Shown here: positions 1 to 8,983 of the stretch, in pieces
Numbering within the stretch: the stretch's first letter is position 1
Layout: every line of letters starts with the position of its first letter
Source: Gemmobacter aquatilis
Lineage (GTDB): Bacteria > Pseudomonadota > Alphaproteobacteria > Rhodobacterales > Rhodobacteraceae
Direction of reading: 5' to 3'
Assembly: GCF_900110025.1 (NCBI RefSeq)
Contig: NZ_FOCE01000002.1
Location: forward strand, 496,001-560,000
Length of the DNA stretch: 64,000 nt
The notes under the pieces: model-generated
What the model was told of the DNA's origin: nothing
The model's database searches: none
What the model saw: the letters and a program-made list of their open reading frames with translations, nothing else
Program-made: the position numbers and the translations under genes

Positions 1-1
1 C

Positions 2-1528
2 GACGGCGCCTATAACCATGCCGAGCCGGTCTATCACTGCGCCACCGATTTGGCTGCCGTGGGTGAAAAGTTCATGGACGATCTGGCCGCGCTGCCCGCG
101 CCGCTGAACCATGCCCGCGTGGTGGAGGTGGCCGACCGCGCCGCCGCCGTCGAAACGCTGGCAAAGGCGCTGGCCGATTACGCCCTGACGCAAGACCCGA
201 CGCATCTCGTCTACCCGGTCTGGCGCGATGCCGATGTGCTGGACACGTGGTTCTCCTCGGGCCTCTGGCCGATCGGTACGCTGGGCTGGCCCGAAAACAC
301 CCCGGAACTGCAGAAATATTTCCCCACCTCGGTTCTGGTCACCGGCTTTGACATCATCTTCTTCTGGGTCGCCCGGATGATGATGATGCAGCTTGCCGTG
401 GTCGGGCAAAAACCGTTCGGCACCGTCTATGTCCATGCCCTCGTCCGCGACGAGAAGGGCAAGAAGATGTCGAAATCGCTGGGCAACGTGCTGGACCCGA
501 TCGACCTGATCGACGAATACGGCGCCGATGCCGTGCGTTTCACCCTGACCGCCATGGCGGCGATGGGCCGCGACCTGCGCCTGTCGAAAGACCGCATCGC
601 CGGCTATCGCAACTTCGGCACCAAACTGTGGAACGCCTGCCGCTTTGCCGAGATGAACAACGTCTGGGAAGGGCACGAAACCCAGGCCGCCCCGCCCGCC
701 GCCACCGCCACCGCCAACCGCTGGATCATCGGCGAAACCGCCAAGGCGCTGGCCGAGGTCGATGCGGCGCTGACCGAATACCGCTTCGATCAGGCGGCAG
801 ATGCGCTTTACAAGTTCGTCTGGGGCAAGGTCTGCGACTGGTATGTCGAATTTGCCAAACCGCTGTTCGACGGCGATCAGGCCGAGGAAACCCGCCAGAC
901 CATGGCCTGGGTGCTGGATCAGTGCATGATCCTCTTGCACCCGATCATGCCCTTCGTCACCGAAGAGCTTTGGGCCACCACCGGCCTGCGCAAGGGTCTG
1001 CTGGTGCATACCGACTGGCCCACCTATGGGCCCGATCTGATCGACGCCGAGGCCGACCGCGAAATGACCTGGGTCACCGGCCTGATCGATGAAATCCGCT
1101 CGGCCCGCGCGCAGATGCACGTTCCCGTAAGCCTGAAGCTCGACATGCTGGCCACCGCCATGGATGCCACGGCCGCCGCCGCGTGGGAACGCAACGAGAC
1201 GCTGATCAAGCGCCTCGCCCGCATCGAAAGCCTGACCGCCGCGGCGCAGGCTCCGAAAGGCGCGATCACCATCGCCGCCGAGGGCGCCAGCTTCGCCATC
1301 CCGCTGGAGGGCATCATCGACATCGGCGCCGAAAAGGCCCGCCTCGCCAAATCTCTGGAGAAGCTGGAAAAGGAAGCCGCCGCGTTGCGCGGTCGCCTCG
1401 CCAATCCCAAGTTCATCGAAAGCGCCAAGGAAGAGGTGGTGGACGAAGCCCGCACCAATCTGGAAGCCCGCGAGGACGAAGCCACCAAACTGCGCGCTGC
1501 CCTGACGCGGCTGGCCGAAATCGGCTGA
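2..1528 (+). CDS. valS: Valine--tRNA ligase, C-terminal part (5' end outside window)
   Basis: The reading frame is open at the window edge, so this is the 3' part of valS. The enzyme attaches valine to tRNA-Val in the cytoplasm (class I aminoacyl-tRNA synthetase). What is visible is the end of the catalytic core with the KMSKS signature at 464-478, followed by the helical anticodon-binding domain beginning around [11 protein letters not shown], and a C-terminal charged coiled-coil arm ([14 protein letters not shown] and following) that is typical of ValS and absent from IleS and LeuS. About 508 residues are seen of a protein that is usually 880-1000 residues long. The gene is followed by a repeat element rather than by a close operon partner. 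Confidence 0.96.
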   Translation, partial: DGAYNHAEPVYHCATDLAAVGEKFMDDLAALPAPLNHARVVEVADRAAAVETLAKALADYALTQDPTHLVYPVWRDADVLDTWFSSGLWPIGTLGWPENTPELQKYFPTSVLVTGFDIIFFWVARMMMMQLAVVGQKPFGTVYVHALVRDEKGKKMSKSLGNVLDPIDLIDEYGADAVRFTLTAMAAMGRDLRLSKDRIAGYRNFGTKLWNACRFAEMNNVWEGHETQAAPPAATATANRWIIGETAKALAEVDAALTEYRFDQAADALYKFVWGKVCDWYVEFAKPLFDGDQAEETRQTMAWVLDQCMILLHPIMPFVTEELWATTGLRKGLLVHTDWPTYGPDLIDAEADREMTWVTGLIDEIRSARAQMHVPVSLKLDMLATAMDATAAAAWERNETLIKRLARIESLTAAAQAPKGAITIAAEGASFAIPLEGIIDIGAEKARLAKSLEKLEKEAAALRGRLANPKFIESAKEEVVDEARTNLEAREDEATKLRAALTRLAEIG

Positions 1529-1554
1529 CAGCCGAATTTTCTGCGAAAATTCGC

Positions 1555-1720
1555 CGGGGGGCTTTCCGCCCCCCGCGCGCCTGCGGCGCTCCCCCTGTGG
1601 GTATTTTTACAAAGAAGAAGGCAGATACGCACTTTGTCTTCTTCTTCTTTGTAAAAATACCCACAGGGGGTGAATTGGCCGCAGGCCAAGAGGGGGGCAG
1701 TCGCCCCCCTCTTTTATTTT
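1555..1720. repeat. Two head-to-head copies of modular intergenic repeat A; right half ends as a terminator
   Basis: The centre is a perfect 30-bp inverted repeat (1591-1620 and 1641-1670) separated by 20 bp; its arms carry the box GGGTATTTTTACAAAGAAG. Outward from each box comes a G/C run, then a small hairpin, then a larger G-rich hairpin. On the left these are GCGCC-tgc-GGCGC (1577-1589) and CGGGGGGC-tttcc-GCCCCCCG (1555-1575). On the right they are GGCC-gca-GGCC and GAGGGGGGC-agtc-GCCCCCCTC (1690-1711), followed by TTTTATTTT, which makes the right half a plausible intrinsic terminator. The same box-hairpin-hairpin plan recurs at other sites in the window. Confidence 0.85.
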
Positions 1721-1746
1721 CGGGTGATTTGCAGCAGGGTCGTGGC

Positions 1747-2079
1747 ATGGACTGGATCAACCGAGTCGCCGAACGGATGATGCTGCGCGCCCGGGCCGAG
1801 GGGAAACTCTCTGGCCTCAAGGGGGAAGGTAAGCCCTTGCCAGAACGGCCCGGCGATGCCTTCGTTTCGGCGGGTGATGCGGTGGGCTTTCGCATGATGG
1901 CCGAAGCCGGGGTCTTGCCGGAAGAGATCGTGCTGAAGAAACAGGTGATCGCGCAGCGCGCGCATCTGGCCACCCTCACCGATCCCGCGGCGCGCAAGGC
2001 CGCCATGGCCGAACTGGCCCGGCTGGAAATGCGGCAGGCGATTGCCGAGGAAAGCCGTCGCAGGTTCATGAAGGGCTGA
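1747..2079 (+). CDS. DUF1992 (DnaJ-homologue C28 conserved domain) protein
   Basis: A 110-residue cytoplasmic protein that resembles the DUF1992 family (conserved domain of DNAJC28-type proteins and bacterial YhdN). It opens with INRVAERMMLRARAEGK, then a short GEGKPLP turn, then helical charged segments, which is the usual order in the family. No enzymatic motif is visible and the molecular function is not established. The ATG at 1747 was chosen because the recognisable domain starts there; the open frame extends upstream only through repeat sequence. It sits between the repeat pair after valS and an aminotransferase gene 36 bp downstream. Confidence 0.8.
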   Translation: MDWINRVAERMMLRARAEGKLSGLKGEGKPLPERPGDAFVSAGDAVGFRMMAEAGVLPEEIVLKKQVIAQRAHLATLTDPAARKAAMAELARLEMRQAIAEESRRRFMKG

Positions 2080-2115
2080 CTTGCAGCCCCGCCCGTTTCC
2101 GGCTGATATGCACGC

Positions 2116-3225
2116 ATGGACCAGACGCCCCGTTACACCCCGCTCGCCGCCTCACTGCCCGCCTCTGTGCCCTTTGTCGGCCCGGAAACGCAGGAACGTG
2201 CCTCAGGCCGTGCCTTCACCGCGCGGCTTGGCGCCAATGAAAGCCTGTTCGGCCCCTCGCCCGCCGCGATTGCGGCCATGGCGCAGGCCGCGTCCGAGGT
2301 CTGGATGTATGGCGACCCGGAAAACCACGATCTGCGCGCCGCTTTGGCCGCGCATCACGGCGTGCGGCCCGACAATATCGTGGTGGGCGAAGGGATCGAC
2401 GGGTTGCTGGGCTATCTCGTCCGCCTGACGGTGGCGCCGGGGGATGCCGTTGTCACCTCGGACGGCGCCTATCCGACCTTCAACTTCCATGTCGCGGGCT
2501 TTGGCGGCGTGCTGCACAAGGTGCCCTATAACGGTAACCACGAAGACCCCGAGGCGTTGCTGTCTTGCGCCGCCGAGCGTCGCCCCAAGCTGGTCTACAT
2601 CGCCAATCCCGACAATCCGATGGGCTCGCATCATCCCGGCGCCACCATTGCCGCCATGCTGGACCACCTGCCCGAAGGCACGCTGCTGGTGCTGGACGAG
2701 GCCTATATCGACCTCGCGCCCCCTGGCACCGCGGCGGTGATCGCCGCCGATGACCCGCGCGTGATCCGCTTGCGCACCTTCTCCAAGGGGTATGGCATGG
2801 CCGGGCTGCGCGTGGGCTATGCCATCGCCGCGCCGGGGCTGATTTCGGCCTTCAACAAGGTGCGCAACCATTTCGGCATGGGCCGCATCGCGCAGGCCGG
2901 GGCGCTGGCCGCGCTGCGCGATCAGGTCTGGCTGGCCCATGTGCAGGCCGAGGTTGCCCGCGCCCGCGCCACGCTATCCCAGATCGCCACGGCAAACGGG
3001 CTGACGCCGCTGCCTTCAGCCACCAATTTCGTGACGATGGAGTGCGGGCGCGACGGCGATTTCGCCCGCGCCGTGCTGCGCGGGCTGATCGCACGCGGCA
3101 TCTTTGCCCGGATGCCCTTTGTCGCTCCGCATGACCGCTGCATCCGCGTCAGTTGCGGCGACGCGGCGGCCCTGGCAGCTTTTGCCGAAGCCCTGCCCGC
3201 AGCCTTGGCCGAGGCGCGGGGCTGA
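2116..3225 (+). CDS. PLP-dependent aminotransferase, HisC-like
   Basis: A 369-residue fold-type I aminotransferase close to histidinol-phosphate aminotransferases. Visible cofactor and substrate elements are NPDNPMGSHH (PLP-contacting Asn), DEAYIDLAP (Asp to the pyridine nitrogen and Tyr), TFSKGYGMAGLRVGY with the Schiff-base lysine, and the C-terminal CIRVSCGD arginine that binds a substrate carboxylate or phosphate. There are no his genes beside it, so it may be a paralogue with another amino-acid substrate; the reaction beyond transamination is inferred. It converges with a DUF4177 gene, with only 3 bp between the stop codons. Confidence 0.85.
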   Translation: MDQTPRYTPLAASLPASVPFVGPETQERASGRAFTARLGANESLFGPSPAAIAAMAQAASEVWMYGDPENHDLRAALAAHHGVRPDNIVVGEGIDGLLGYLVRLTVAPGDAVVTSDGAYPTFNFHVAGFGGVLHKVPYNGNHEDPEALLSCAAERRPKLVYIANPDNPMGSHHPGATIAAMLDHLPEGTLLVLDEAYIDLAPPGTAAVIAADDPRVIRLRTFSKGYGMAGLRVGYAIAAPGLISAFNKVRNHFGMGRIAQAGALAALRDQVWLAHVQAEVARARATLSQIATANGLTPLPSATNFVTMECGRDGDFARAVLRGLIARGIFARMPFVAPHDRCIRVSCGDAAALAAFAEALPAALAEARG

Positions 3226-3228
3226 GGC

Positions 3229-3585
3229 TCAGCCCTCGGTCGGCGCCGGGGCAGGCGCGGGCGTTGCGGGGGTCGTTTCCGGCGCTTTCACTTCGGGCGC
3301 CTTCACCGGCTCGGCGGTGCGGAACACGGCAACCGGCGGCGGCGCCACGGGCGCCAGCGCCCGGCGAAACACCAGCATGTTCTGGAACACCGTCGTCTTG
3401 CCGGTCAGCCCGGCGCGTTCCTCGCAGGGCAGCGTATCGGCGCGCAGATACTCCCACCCCTCGCGCCCCAATTCGTTCATCACCCGCATCAGCGCCTGGG
3501 CAAACCGCTCTTCCGCCGTTTTCAGCCCCTTGGCCTTCTCGCCCCGCTTCGGCGCAGGCACGACCCTGTATTCAAACTGTTGCAT
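3229..3585 (-). CDS. DUF4177 domain protein with proline-rich tail
   Basis: A 118-residue protein. The first 70 or so residues (FEYRVVPAPKRG ... GREGWEYLRADTLPCEER ... VFRR) match the pattern of DUF4177, a small beta-rich domain of unknown function whose hallmark is the GWEYLR segment. The last 40 residues are a low-complexity Pro/Ala/Glu/Thr tail, probably disordered. There is no signal peptide or membrane segment. It is transcribed against the aminotransferase gene. Confidence 0.7.
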   Translation of the reverse strand: MQQFEYRVVPAPKRGEKAKGLKTAEERFAQALMRVMNELGREGWEYLRADTLPCEERAGLTGKTTVFQNMLVFRRALAPVAPPPVAVFRTAEPVKAPEVKAPETTPATPAPAPAPTEG

Positions 3586-3733
3586 CTCAAAGCCTCCGGG
3601 CGAATCGCTGGCAGTCTAGTCGGATTTGCCGCCGCAGCGAGCCGCAGCCCGGCAGAAGCACAGGCCTGCGTCGCAGCGGCCACAGGCCCTGATTCTGGCC
3701 CCCGATCCGGGGGCGCCGCGAATCACCGGGGCC

Positions 3734-5245
3734 TCACAGCCCCAGCTTCGCCGCCACCATCGCATTCACCACCGCCGGATCGGCCTTGCCGCCCGTAGCT
3801 TTCAGCACCTGCCCGGTGAACCAGCCCGCCAGCTTGGCGTTGACCTTGGCCTTCTCCACCTGCGCCGGATTGCCCGCGATCAGCGCATCCAGCGCCGCCT
3901 CGATCGCCCCGGTATCGGTGACCGCCTTCATGCCGCGCGCCGCCGCCACTTCGGCCGGATCACCGCCCTCGGTCCACAGGATCTCGAACAGCTCTTTCGC
4001 CATCTTGCCGGTGATCTCGCCCTTGGAAAGCAGATCCAGCATCCCGCCCAATTGCGCGGCGGAAACCGGGCTGTCGCCGATCCCATGGCCTTCCTTGTTC
4101 AGCCGCCCGAACAGCTCGTTGATCACCCAGTTCGCCGCCGTCTTGCCATCGCGCCCCTGCGCCACCGCCTCGAAGAAGGCAGCACTTTCCAGATCGGCGG
4201 TCAGCACATTGGCGTCGTAATCGGTCAGCCCGAAATCGCCCATGAACCGCGCCTTCTTGGCATCCGGCAGTTCCGGCATCCGCGCGGCAATGTCATCGAC
4301 CCAGGCCTGCTCGATCTCCAGCGGCAGCAGATCCGGGCAGGGGAAATAGCGGTAGTCATGCGCCTCTTCCTTGCTGCGCATCGACCGGGTCTCGCCCTTG
4401 TCCGGGTCATAAAGCCGGGTCTCCTGCACGACCTGCCCGCCATCCTCGACAATGGCGATCTGGCGGCGCGCCTCGTAATCAATGGCCGCCTGAATGAACC
4501 GCATGGAGTTCATGTTCTTGATCTCGCAGCGCGTGCCCAGATGCGAAAAGTCCTGCGTTTCCTGATACTTCTCGTATTGCCCCACCCGGCAGACCGATAC
4601 GTTCACATCCGCCCGCAGATTGCCGTGCTGCATGTCGCCATCGCAGGTGCCAAGGTAGCGCAGGATCTGGCGCAGCTTCACCACATAGGCCGCCGCCTCC
4701 TCCGGCCCGCGAATATCGGGGCGGCTGACGATCTCCATCAGCGCCACGCCGGTGCGGTTGAAATCGACGAAGGACATCGCCGGGTCCATGTCATGGATCG
4801 ACTTGCCGGCGTCCTGTTCCAGATGGATCCGCTCGATCCGCACCAGCCGCGCCACACCCGGCGCCATCTCCACCAACACCTCGCCCTCGCCCACGATGGG
4901 ATGGTAAAGCTGGCTGATCTGATAGCCCTGCGGCAGGTCCGGGTAGAAGTAGTTCTTGCGGTCGAAGGCCGACCGCAGATGGATCTGCGCCTTCAGCCCC
5001 AGCCCGGTGCGCACCGCCTGTTCCACGCAGTACTCGTTGATCACCGGCAGCATCCCCGGCATCGCACAATCGACGAAGCTCACATTGCTGTTCGGCTCGG
5101 CGCCGACCGCGGTCGAGGCCCCCGAAAACAGCTTGGCGTTAGAGGAAACCTGGGCATGGATCTCCATGCCGATCACCAGTTCCCAGTCATGTTTCGCCCC
5201 GGCAATCACCTTGGGCTTGGGGGTTTCATAGGTCAGGTCGAGCAT
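3734..5245 (-). CDS. gatB: Aspartyl/glutamyl-tRNA(Asn/Gln) amidotransferase subunit B
   Basis: A 503-residue GatB, the kinase and tRNA-binding subunit of the GatCAB amidotransferase, which converts mischarged Glu-tRNA-Gln or Asp-tRNA-Asn to the correct amide form. The N-terminal catalytic cradle is clear: [28 protein letters not shown], the [17 protein letters not shown] segment, and [14 protein letters not shown]. The C-terminal third is the helical YqeY-like tail domain. The ATG at 5245 was chosen because it gives the usual family length; the same frame stays open for another 800 bp upstream, across and beyond the divergent lipoprotein gene, but that extension has no family character. Confidence 0.95.
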   Translation of the reverse strand: MLDLTYETPKPKVIAGAKHDWELVIGMEIHAQVSSNAKLFSGASTAVGAEPNSNVSFVDCAMPGMLPVINEYCVEQAVRTGLGLKAQIHLRSAFDRKNYFYPDLPQGYQISQLYHPIVGEGEVLVEMAPGVARLVRIERIHLEQDAGKSIHDMDPAMSFVDFNRTGVALMEIVSRPDIRGPEEAAAYVVKLRQILRYLGTCDGDMQHGNLRADVNVSVCRVGQYEKYQETQDFSHLGTRCEIKNMNSMRFIQAAIDYEARRQIAIVEDGGQVVQETRLYDPDKGETRSMRSKEEAHDYRYFPCPDLLPLEIEQAWVDDIAARMPELPDAKKARFMGDFGLTDYDANVLTADLESAAFFEAVAQGRDGKTAANWVINELFGRLNKEGHGIGDSPVSAAQLGGMLDLLSKGEITGKMAKELFEILWTEGGDPAEVAAARGMKAVTDTGAIEAALDALIAGNPAQVEKAKVNAKLAGWFTGQVLKATGGKADPAVVNAMVAAKLGL

Positions 5246-5425
5246 CGGTTTCCCCGGTAATATTGGGCGCAATCTTGGCCCCTTCATAGGCACCGCAGCC
5301 CCGCCCGGCAAGGCGCGACGGGCGGATTTTCGCCCATGCGGATTCTGCAGACTTGCCCCACCCGCCCCTTCGCAGGCAAAAAACCCGGGTCGCTCACGGA
5401 ACGCGTCGCCACCGCAGGACTGCAG

Positions 5426-6016
5426 ATGAAGCTGAAAGCCATGATGATCGCAAGTGCCCTCGCTGCCGCCCTCGCAGGCTGCACCACCGACAGCACCGAC
5501 ATCGTGAGCCGCGCAGCTCCCCCCTCCATGCGCTGGGACAGCCACCCCGAGGCTGCGGCCTGGACCGTGAACACCCTCATGGCCGTCGCCGAAGAAGATC
5601 AGGCGCTGGCCACCCGCGTCCCCGCCGACATCGCCACCTGGTGCCCCGGCTATACCGAAGCCAGCCTGATGGAACGCCGCGCCTTCTGGGTCGGCCTGAT
5701 CTCGGCGGTCGGCAAATATGAAAGCAGCTACAACCCGCGCGCGGCAGGCGGCGGGGGCAAGTATATCGGCGTGATGCAGATCTCGCCCCGCTCCGCCGCC
5801 AATTACGGCTGCGACGCGACCAGCGCCGCGGCGCTGAAAGACGGCAAGGCCAATCTCGCCTGCGCGGTGGAAATGGTCGCCCATCATGTCGAAAAAGACG
5901 GCGTCGCCGTCGGCAATGGCCGTCAGGGCATCGGGCGCGACTGGATGCCCTTCCGCAAGGCCAATCTGCGCAGCGACATGGCCAACTGGGTCAAATCGCA
6001 AAGCTACTGCCAGTAA
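5426..6016 (+). CDS. Lipoprotein with lytic transglycosylase (SLT-like) domain
   Basis: A 196-residue predicted lipoprotein. [19 protein letters not shown] is a signal peptide with lipobox LAGC, which places the protein on a membrane facing the periplasm. The central part carries the lysozyme-like SLT signature: [10 protein letters not shown] (the Glu is the likely catalytic acid) followed by [17 protein letters not shown]. This suggests cleavage of peptidoglycan glycan strands. The start was set at 5426 because the signal sequence begins there. It is divergent from gatB and converges on pepN across a repeat remnant. Confidence 0.8.
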   Translation: MKLKAMMIASALAAALAGCTTDSTDIVSRAAPPSMRWDSHPEAAAWTVNTLMAVAEEDQALATRVPADIATWCPGYTEASLMERRAFWVGLISAVGKYESSYNPRAAGGGGKYIGVMQISPRSAANYGCDATSAAALKDGKANLACAVEMVAHHVEKDGVAVGNGRQGIGRDWMPFRKANLRSDMANWVKSQSYCQ

Positions 6017-6040
6017 CCGCGCGCCCGGCTGCCAAGCCCC

Positions 6041-6100
6041 CATTTTCTGTTTGAAAATATCCCCGCCGGAGGCACGCGCTTTTGCGGCGGCGCCAGCCGA
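6041..6100. repeat. Degenerate copy of repeat A between convergent genes
   Basis: Contains the repeat-A box CATTTTCTGTTTG...AAATATCC (6041-6062), followed by GC-rich sequence in which the two hairpins of other copies are no longer clear. It lies between the SLT lipoprotein gene and the 3' end of pepN, which converge here. Confidence 0.55.
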
Positions 6101-6143
6101 CGCAAAAGCTCATGACGTGCGCGCGCCAGCGCGCTCCTCAAGA

Positions 6144-8696
6144 TCACCCCGCCAGCATCCGCCCGGCCATCTCGCCCAGATCCCGGCTCAGCCCCGGCGC
6201 GGCCATGATCCGCTCCAGCTCTGCCCGGATCAGCGCCTGCCGGTCCGCATCATAGCGCGGCCAGGTCTCGAACGCGGTGGACATGCGCGCCGCCGTCTGC
6301 GGGTTCTTCGGGTCCAGCCGCAGCAACCAGTCCGCCAGCAGCCGATAGCCCGCCCCGCTTGCGTGGTGGAAGCCCGCGTGATTGGCCGCCAGCGCGCCGA
6401 TCACCGCACGGAAGCGGTTGGGGTTCTTCCAGTCGAAATCCGCCCGCGTGGTCAACCGTTCCACCACCGAAGCCAGATCCTGCGGCGCCGCGTGCAGCAC
6501 CTGCACCATGAACCACTTGTCCATCACCAGCCGCTCGCCCGCCCAGCGCGCCTCGAAACCCGCCAGTTCCGCCGCGCCGCGCCCGGCCTCCAGCAGCACG
6601 GCCAGCGCCGCCAGACTGTCGGTCATGTTGTCGGCCTGCGCATAGGCCGCTTCCGCCGCCGCCCCGCCATCCAGCCGTGACAGCAGCGCCAGACCGGCAT
6701 TGCGCAGCGCCCGCTTGCCCGCCTGTGCCGCATCCGGCGCAAACGGCCCCTGCACCGCCAGCCCCGCCATCAGCCCCGGCAGCGCCCCCGCCAGTTCCTG
6801 CGCCAGCGCCCCGGCCATCGCGCGCCGCGCCGCATGAATCCGCGCCGGATCGGGCACATGGCCCGCATCATGCAGCGTCGCCGCCATGTCATCCTCGCCC
6901 GGCAGCCGCAGCGCCAAGGCGCGGAAGGCCGGGTCCAGGCTCTCGTCCAGCGCCACCCGCGCCAGCGCCGCCAACCAGTCGCGGCTGACCTCGGCGCCCT
7001 CCACGATCATCCGCGCCAGCACGTCCTTGGCCAGGGCCCGCCCAGCCTCCCATTTGTTGAACGGGTCGGTGTCATGCGCCAGCAGGAAGGCCCGCTCCTG
7101 CGCGCTCACGTTGCGCTCCAGCACCACCGGCGCCGAAAACCCGCGCAGGATGGAGGCCACCGGCCGCGCCGCCAGCCCCTCGAAGCGAAAGCTCTGCACC
7201 GGCTCCACCAGTTCCAGCACCGTGGTCGGCACCACCTCGTCGCCATTGGGGTTCAGCAAGCCCACCGCCACCGGAATCACCTTCGCCCCCTTGTCAGGCT
7301 GGCCGGGCGTCGGCGGCAGCTCCTGTTGCAGCGTCAGCGTAAAGACCCCCTCGGCCCAATCCTCGGTCACCTTCACCCGGGGCGTGCCCGCCTCGGTATA
7401 CCAGCGCTTGAACTGCGTCAGATCGCGGCCCGTCGCATCCTCGAACACGCGCAGCCAATCCTCGATCGTCGCCGCCTGCCCGTCATGCCGGTCGAAATAC
7501 AGATCCAGCGCCGCCTTGTAGCCCGCCTCGCCGACCAGCGCCTTCAGCATCCCGATCACCTCGGCGCCTTTTTCATAGATCGTCGCGGTGTAGAAATTGT
7601 TGATCTCCACATAGGCATCAGGCCGCACCGCATGGGCCAGCGGCCCGCCATCCTCGCGGAACTGCCGCGCCCGCAGCGCCAGCACATCCTCGATCCGCTT
7701 CACCGCATGGCTGCGCATGTCGCCGCTGAACTGCTGGTCGCGGAACACCGTCAGCCCCTCTTTCAGGCAAAGCTGAAACCAGTCACGGCAGGTGATGCGG
7801 TTGCCGGTCCAGTTGTGGAAATATTCATGCGCGATCACCGCCTCGATCCGTTCGTAATCGGTATCCGTCGCGGTTTCCGGCGTGGCCAGCACGAGCTTGG
7901 AGTTGAAGATGTTCAGCCCCTTGTTCTCCATCGCGCCCATGTTGAAATCGTCAACCGCCACGATGTTGAACACATCCAGATCATATTCGCGCCCATACAC
8001 CTGTTCATCCCAGCGCATCGACCGGATCAGGCTGTCCATCGCATAGGCGCAGCGCCCCTCGTCGCCCTGCCGCACCCAGATGTTCAGCGCCACCTCCCGC
8101 CCCGAGGCGGTGGTGAAGCTGGCCGAATGCGCCACCAGATCGCCCGCCACCAGCGCGAACAGATAGGCGGGCTTCGGCCAGGGGTCGTGCCATTCCGCCC
8201 AGCCCGGCCCCGCCGCCACGGGATTGCCGTTCGACAGCAGCACCGGCATCTCGCTTTCGATCCGCACATCGAAGCGCGCCATCACATCGGGCCGGTCGGG
8301 GTAGAAGGTGATCTTGCGAAAGCCCTCGGCCTCGCATTGCGTGCAATACATGCCGCCCGACATATACAGCCCCTCCAGCGCGGTATTGCCTTCGGGCGCG
8401 ATCTCCACCTCGCTTTCCAGCACGAAGGGCGCGTCGGGCAGCGCTTGGGCCGCAATCGTCAGCCCCGTCGCATCGGGCGTGGCCTCCAGCGCAACCCCGT
8501 CCAGCGCCAGCGCGATCAGCCGCAACCCCTCGCCATCCAGCCGCAGATCGCCGCCCGGCCCTGCCGGATTCGGCGCCAGATGCAGCCGCGCCAACACCCG
8601 CGTCGCCTGCGGCGCCAGCCGGAAGGTCAGCTCCACCCGGTTCAGGACATGACTAAAGGGCTGATAATCAACAAGCTTGACGGGCGTCTGGGTCAT
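6144..8696 (-). CDS. pepN: Aminopeptidase N (M1 family)
   Basis: An 850-residue zinc aminopeptidase that removes N-terminal residues from peptides in the cytoplasm; the length is close to that of the E. coli enzyme. GAMEN at residues 254-258 is the exopeptidase signature, and HEYFHNWTGNRIT at 290-302 supplies the HExxH zinc ligands, with the third ligand Glu 19 residues on at 313. An N-terminal beta-saddle domain and a long C-terminal helical domain complete the family layout. There is no signal peptide. Confidence 0.96.
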   Translation of the reverse strand: MTQTPVKLVDYQPFSHVLNRVELTFRLAPQATRVLARLHLAPNPAGPGGDLRLDGEGLRLIALALDGVALEATPDATGLTIAAQALPDAPFVLESEVEIAPEGNTALEGLYMSGGMYCTQCEAEGFRKITFYPDRPDVMARFDVRIESEMPVLLSNGNPVAAGPGWAEWHDPWPKPAYLFALVAGDLVAHSASFTTASGREVALNIWVRQGDEGRCAYAMDSLIRSMRWDEQVYGREYDLDVFNIVAVDDFNMGAMENKGLNIFNSKLVLATPETATDTDYERIEAVIAHEYFHNWTGNRITCRDWFQLCLKEGLTVFRDQQFSGDMRSHAVKRIEDVLALRARQFREDGGPLAHAVRPDAYVEINNFYTATIYEKGAEVIGMLKALVGEAGYKAALDLYFDRHDGQAATIEDWLRVFEDATGRDLTQFKRWYTEAGTPRVKVTEDWAEGVFTLTLQQELPPTPGQPDKGAKVIPVAVGLLNPNGDEVVPTTVLELVEPVQSFRFEGLAARPVASILRGFSAPVVLERNVSAQERAFLLAHDTDPFNKWEAGRALAKDVLARMIVEGAEVSRDWLAALARVALDESLDPAFRALALRLPGEDDMAATLHDAGHVPDPARIHAARRAMAGALAQELAGALPGLMAGLAVQGPFAPDAAQAGKRALRNAGLALLSRLDGGAAAEAAYAQADNMTDSLAALAVLLEAGRGAAELAGFEARWAGERLVMDKWFMVQVLHAAPQDLASVVERLTTRADFDWKNPNRFRAVIGALAANHAGFHHASGAGYRLLADWLLRLDPKNPQTAARMSTAFETWPRYDADRQALIRAELERIMAAPGLSRDLGEMAGRMLAG

Positions 8697-8983
8697 GGCA
8701 ATCTCCTTGATGCGCCGAAGGCTAGCGCATGGATCGGCAGGCGCAACCCGCGAATGGCCCCTGCGCGCGCCTCCACCCCACCCGCCCTGCGTCCATGCGA
8801 CCCATCGACAAGCCGCCCCCGCCGCTGTGCTTTCGGCAGATCGACCGTCCCCCTGTTCATCCGCGCATCTCGCGCTACCCTGTCATCGCCAGACGCGCCC
8901 CGCCTCTGACCCGGCCGATAGAGCCCCCCGTGCCGCAGCGCCCTGCGCCCCACCCCCAGACCGAACCGCAGCAGGGCACAGCC

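Noticed and set aside
5246-6043. N-terminal extension of GatB to 769 residues
   Set aside because: The extension runs antisense through the SLT lipoprotein gene and has no similarity to GatB; the standard start at 5245 gives the normal length.
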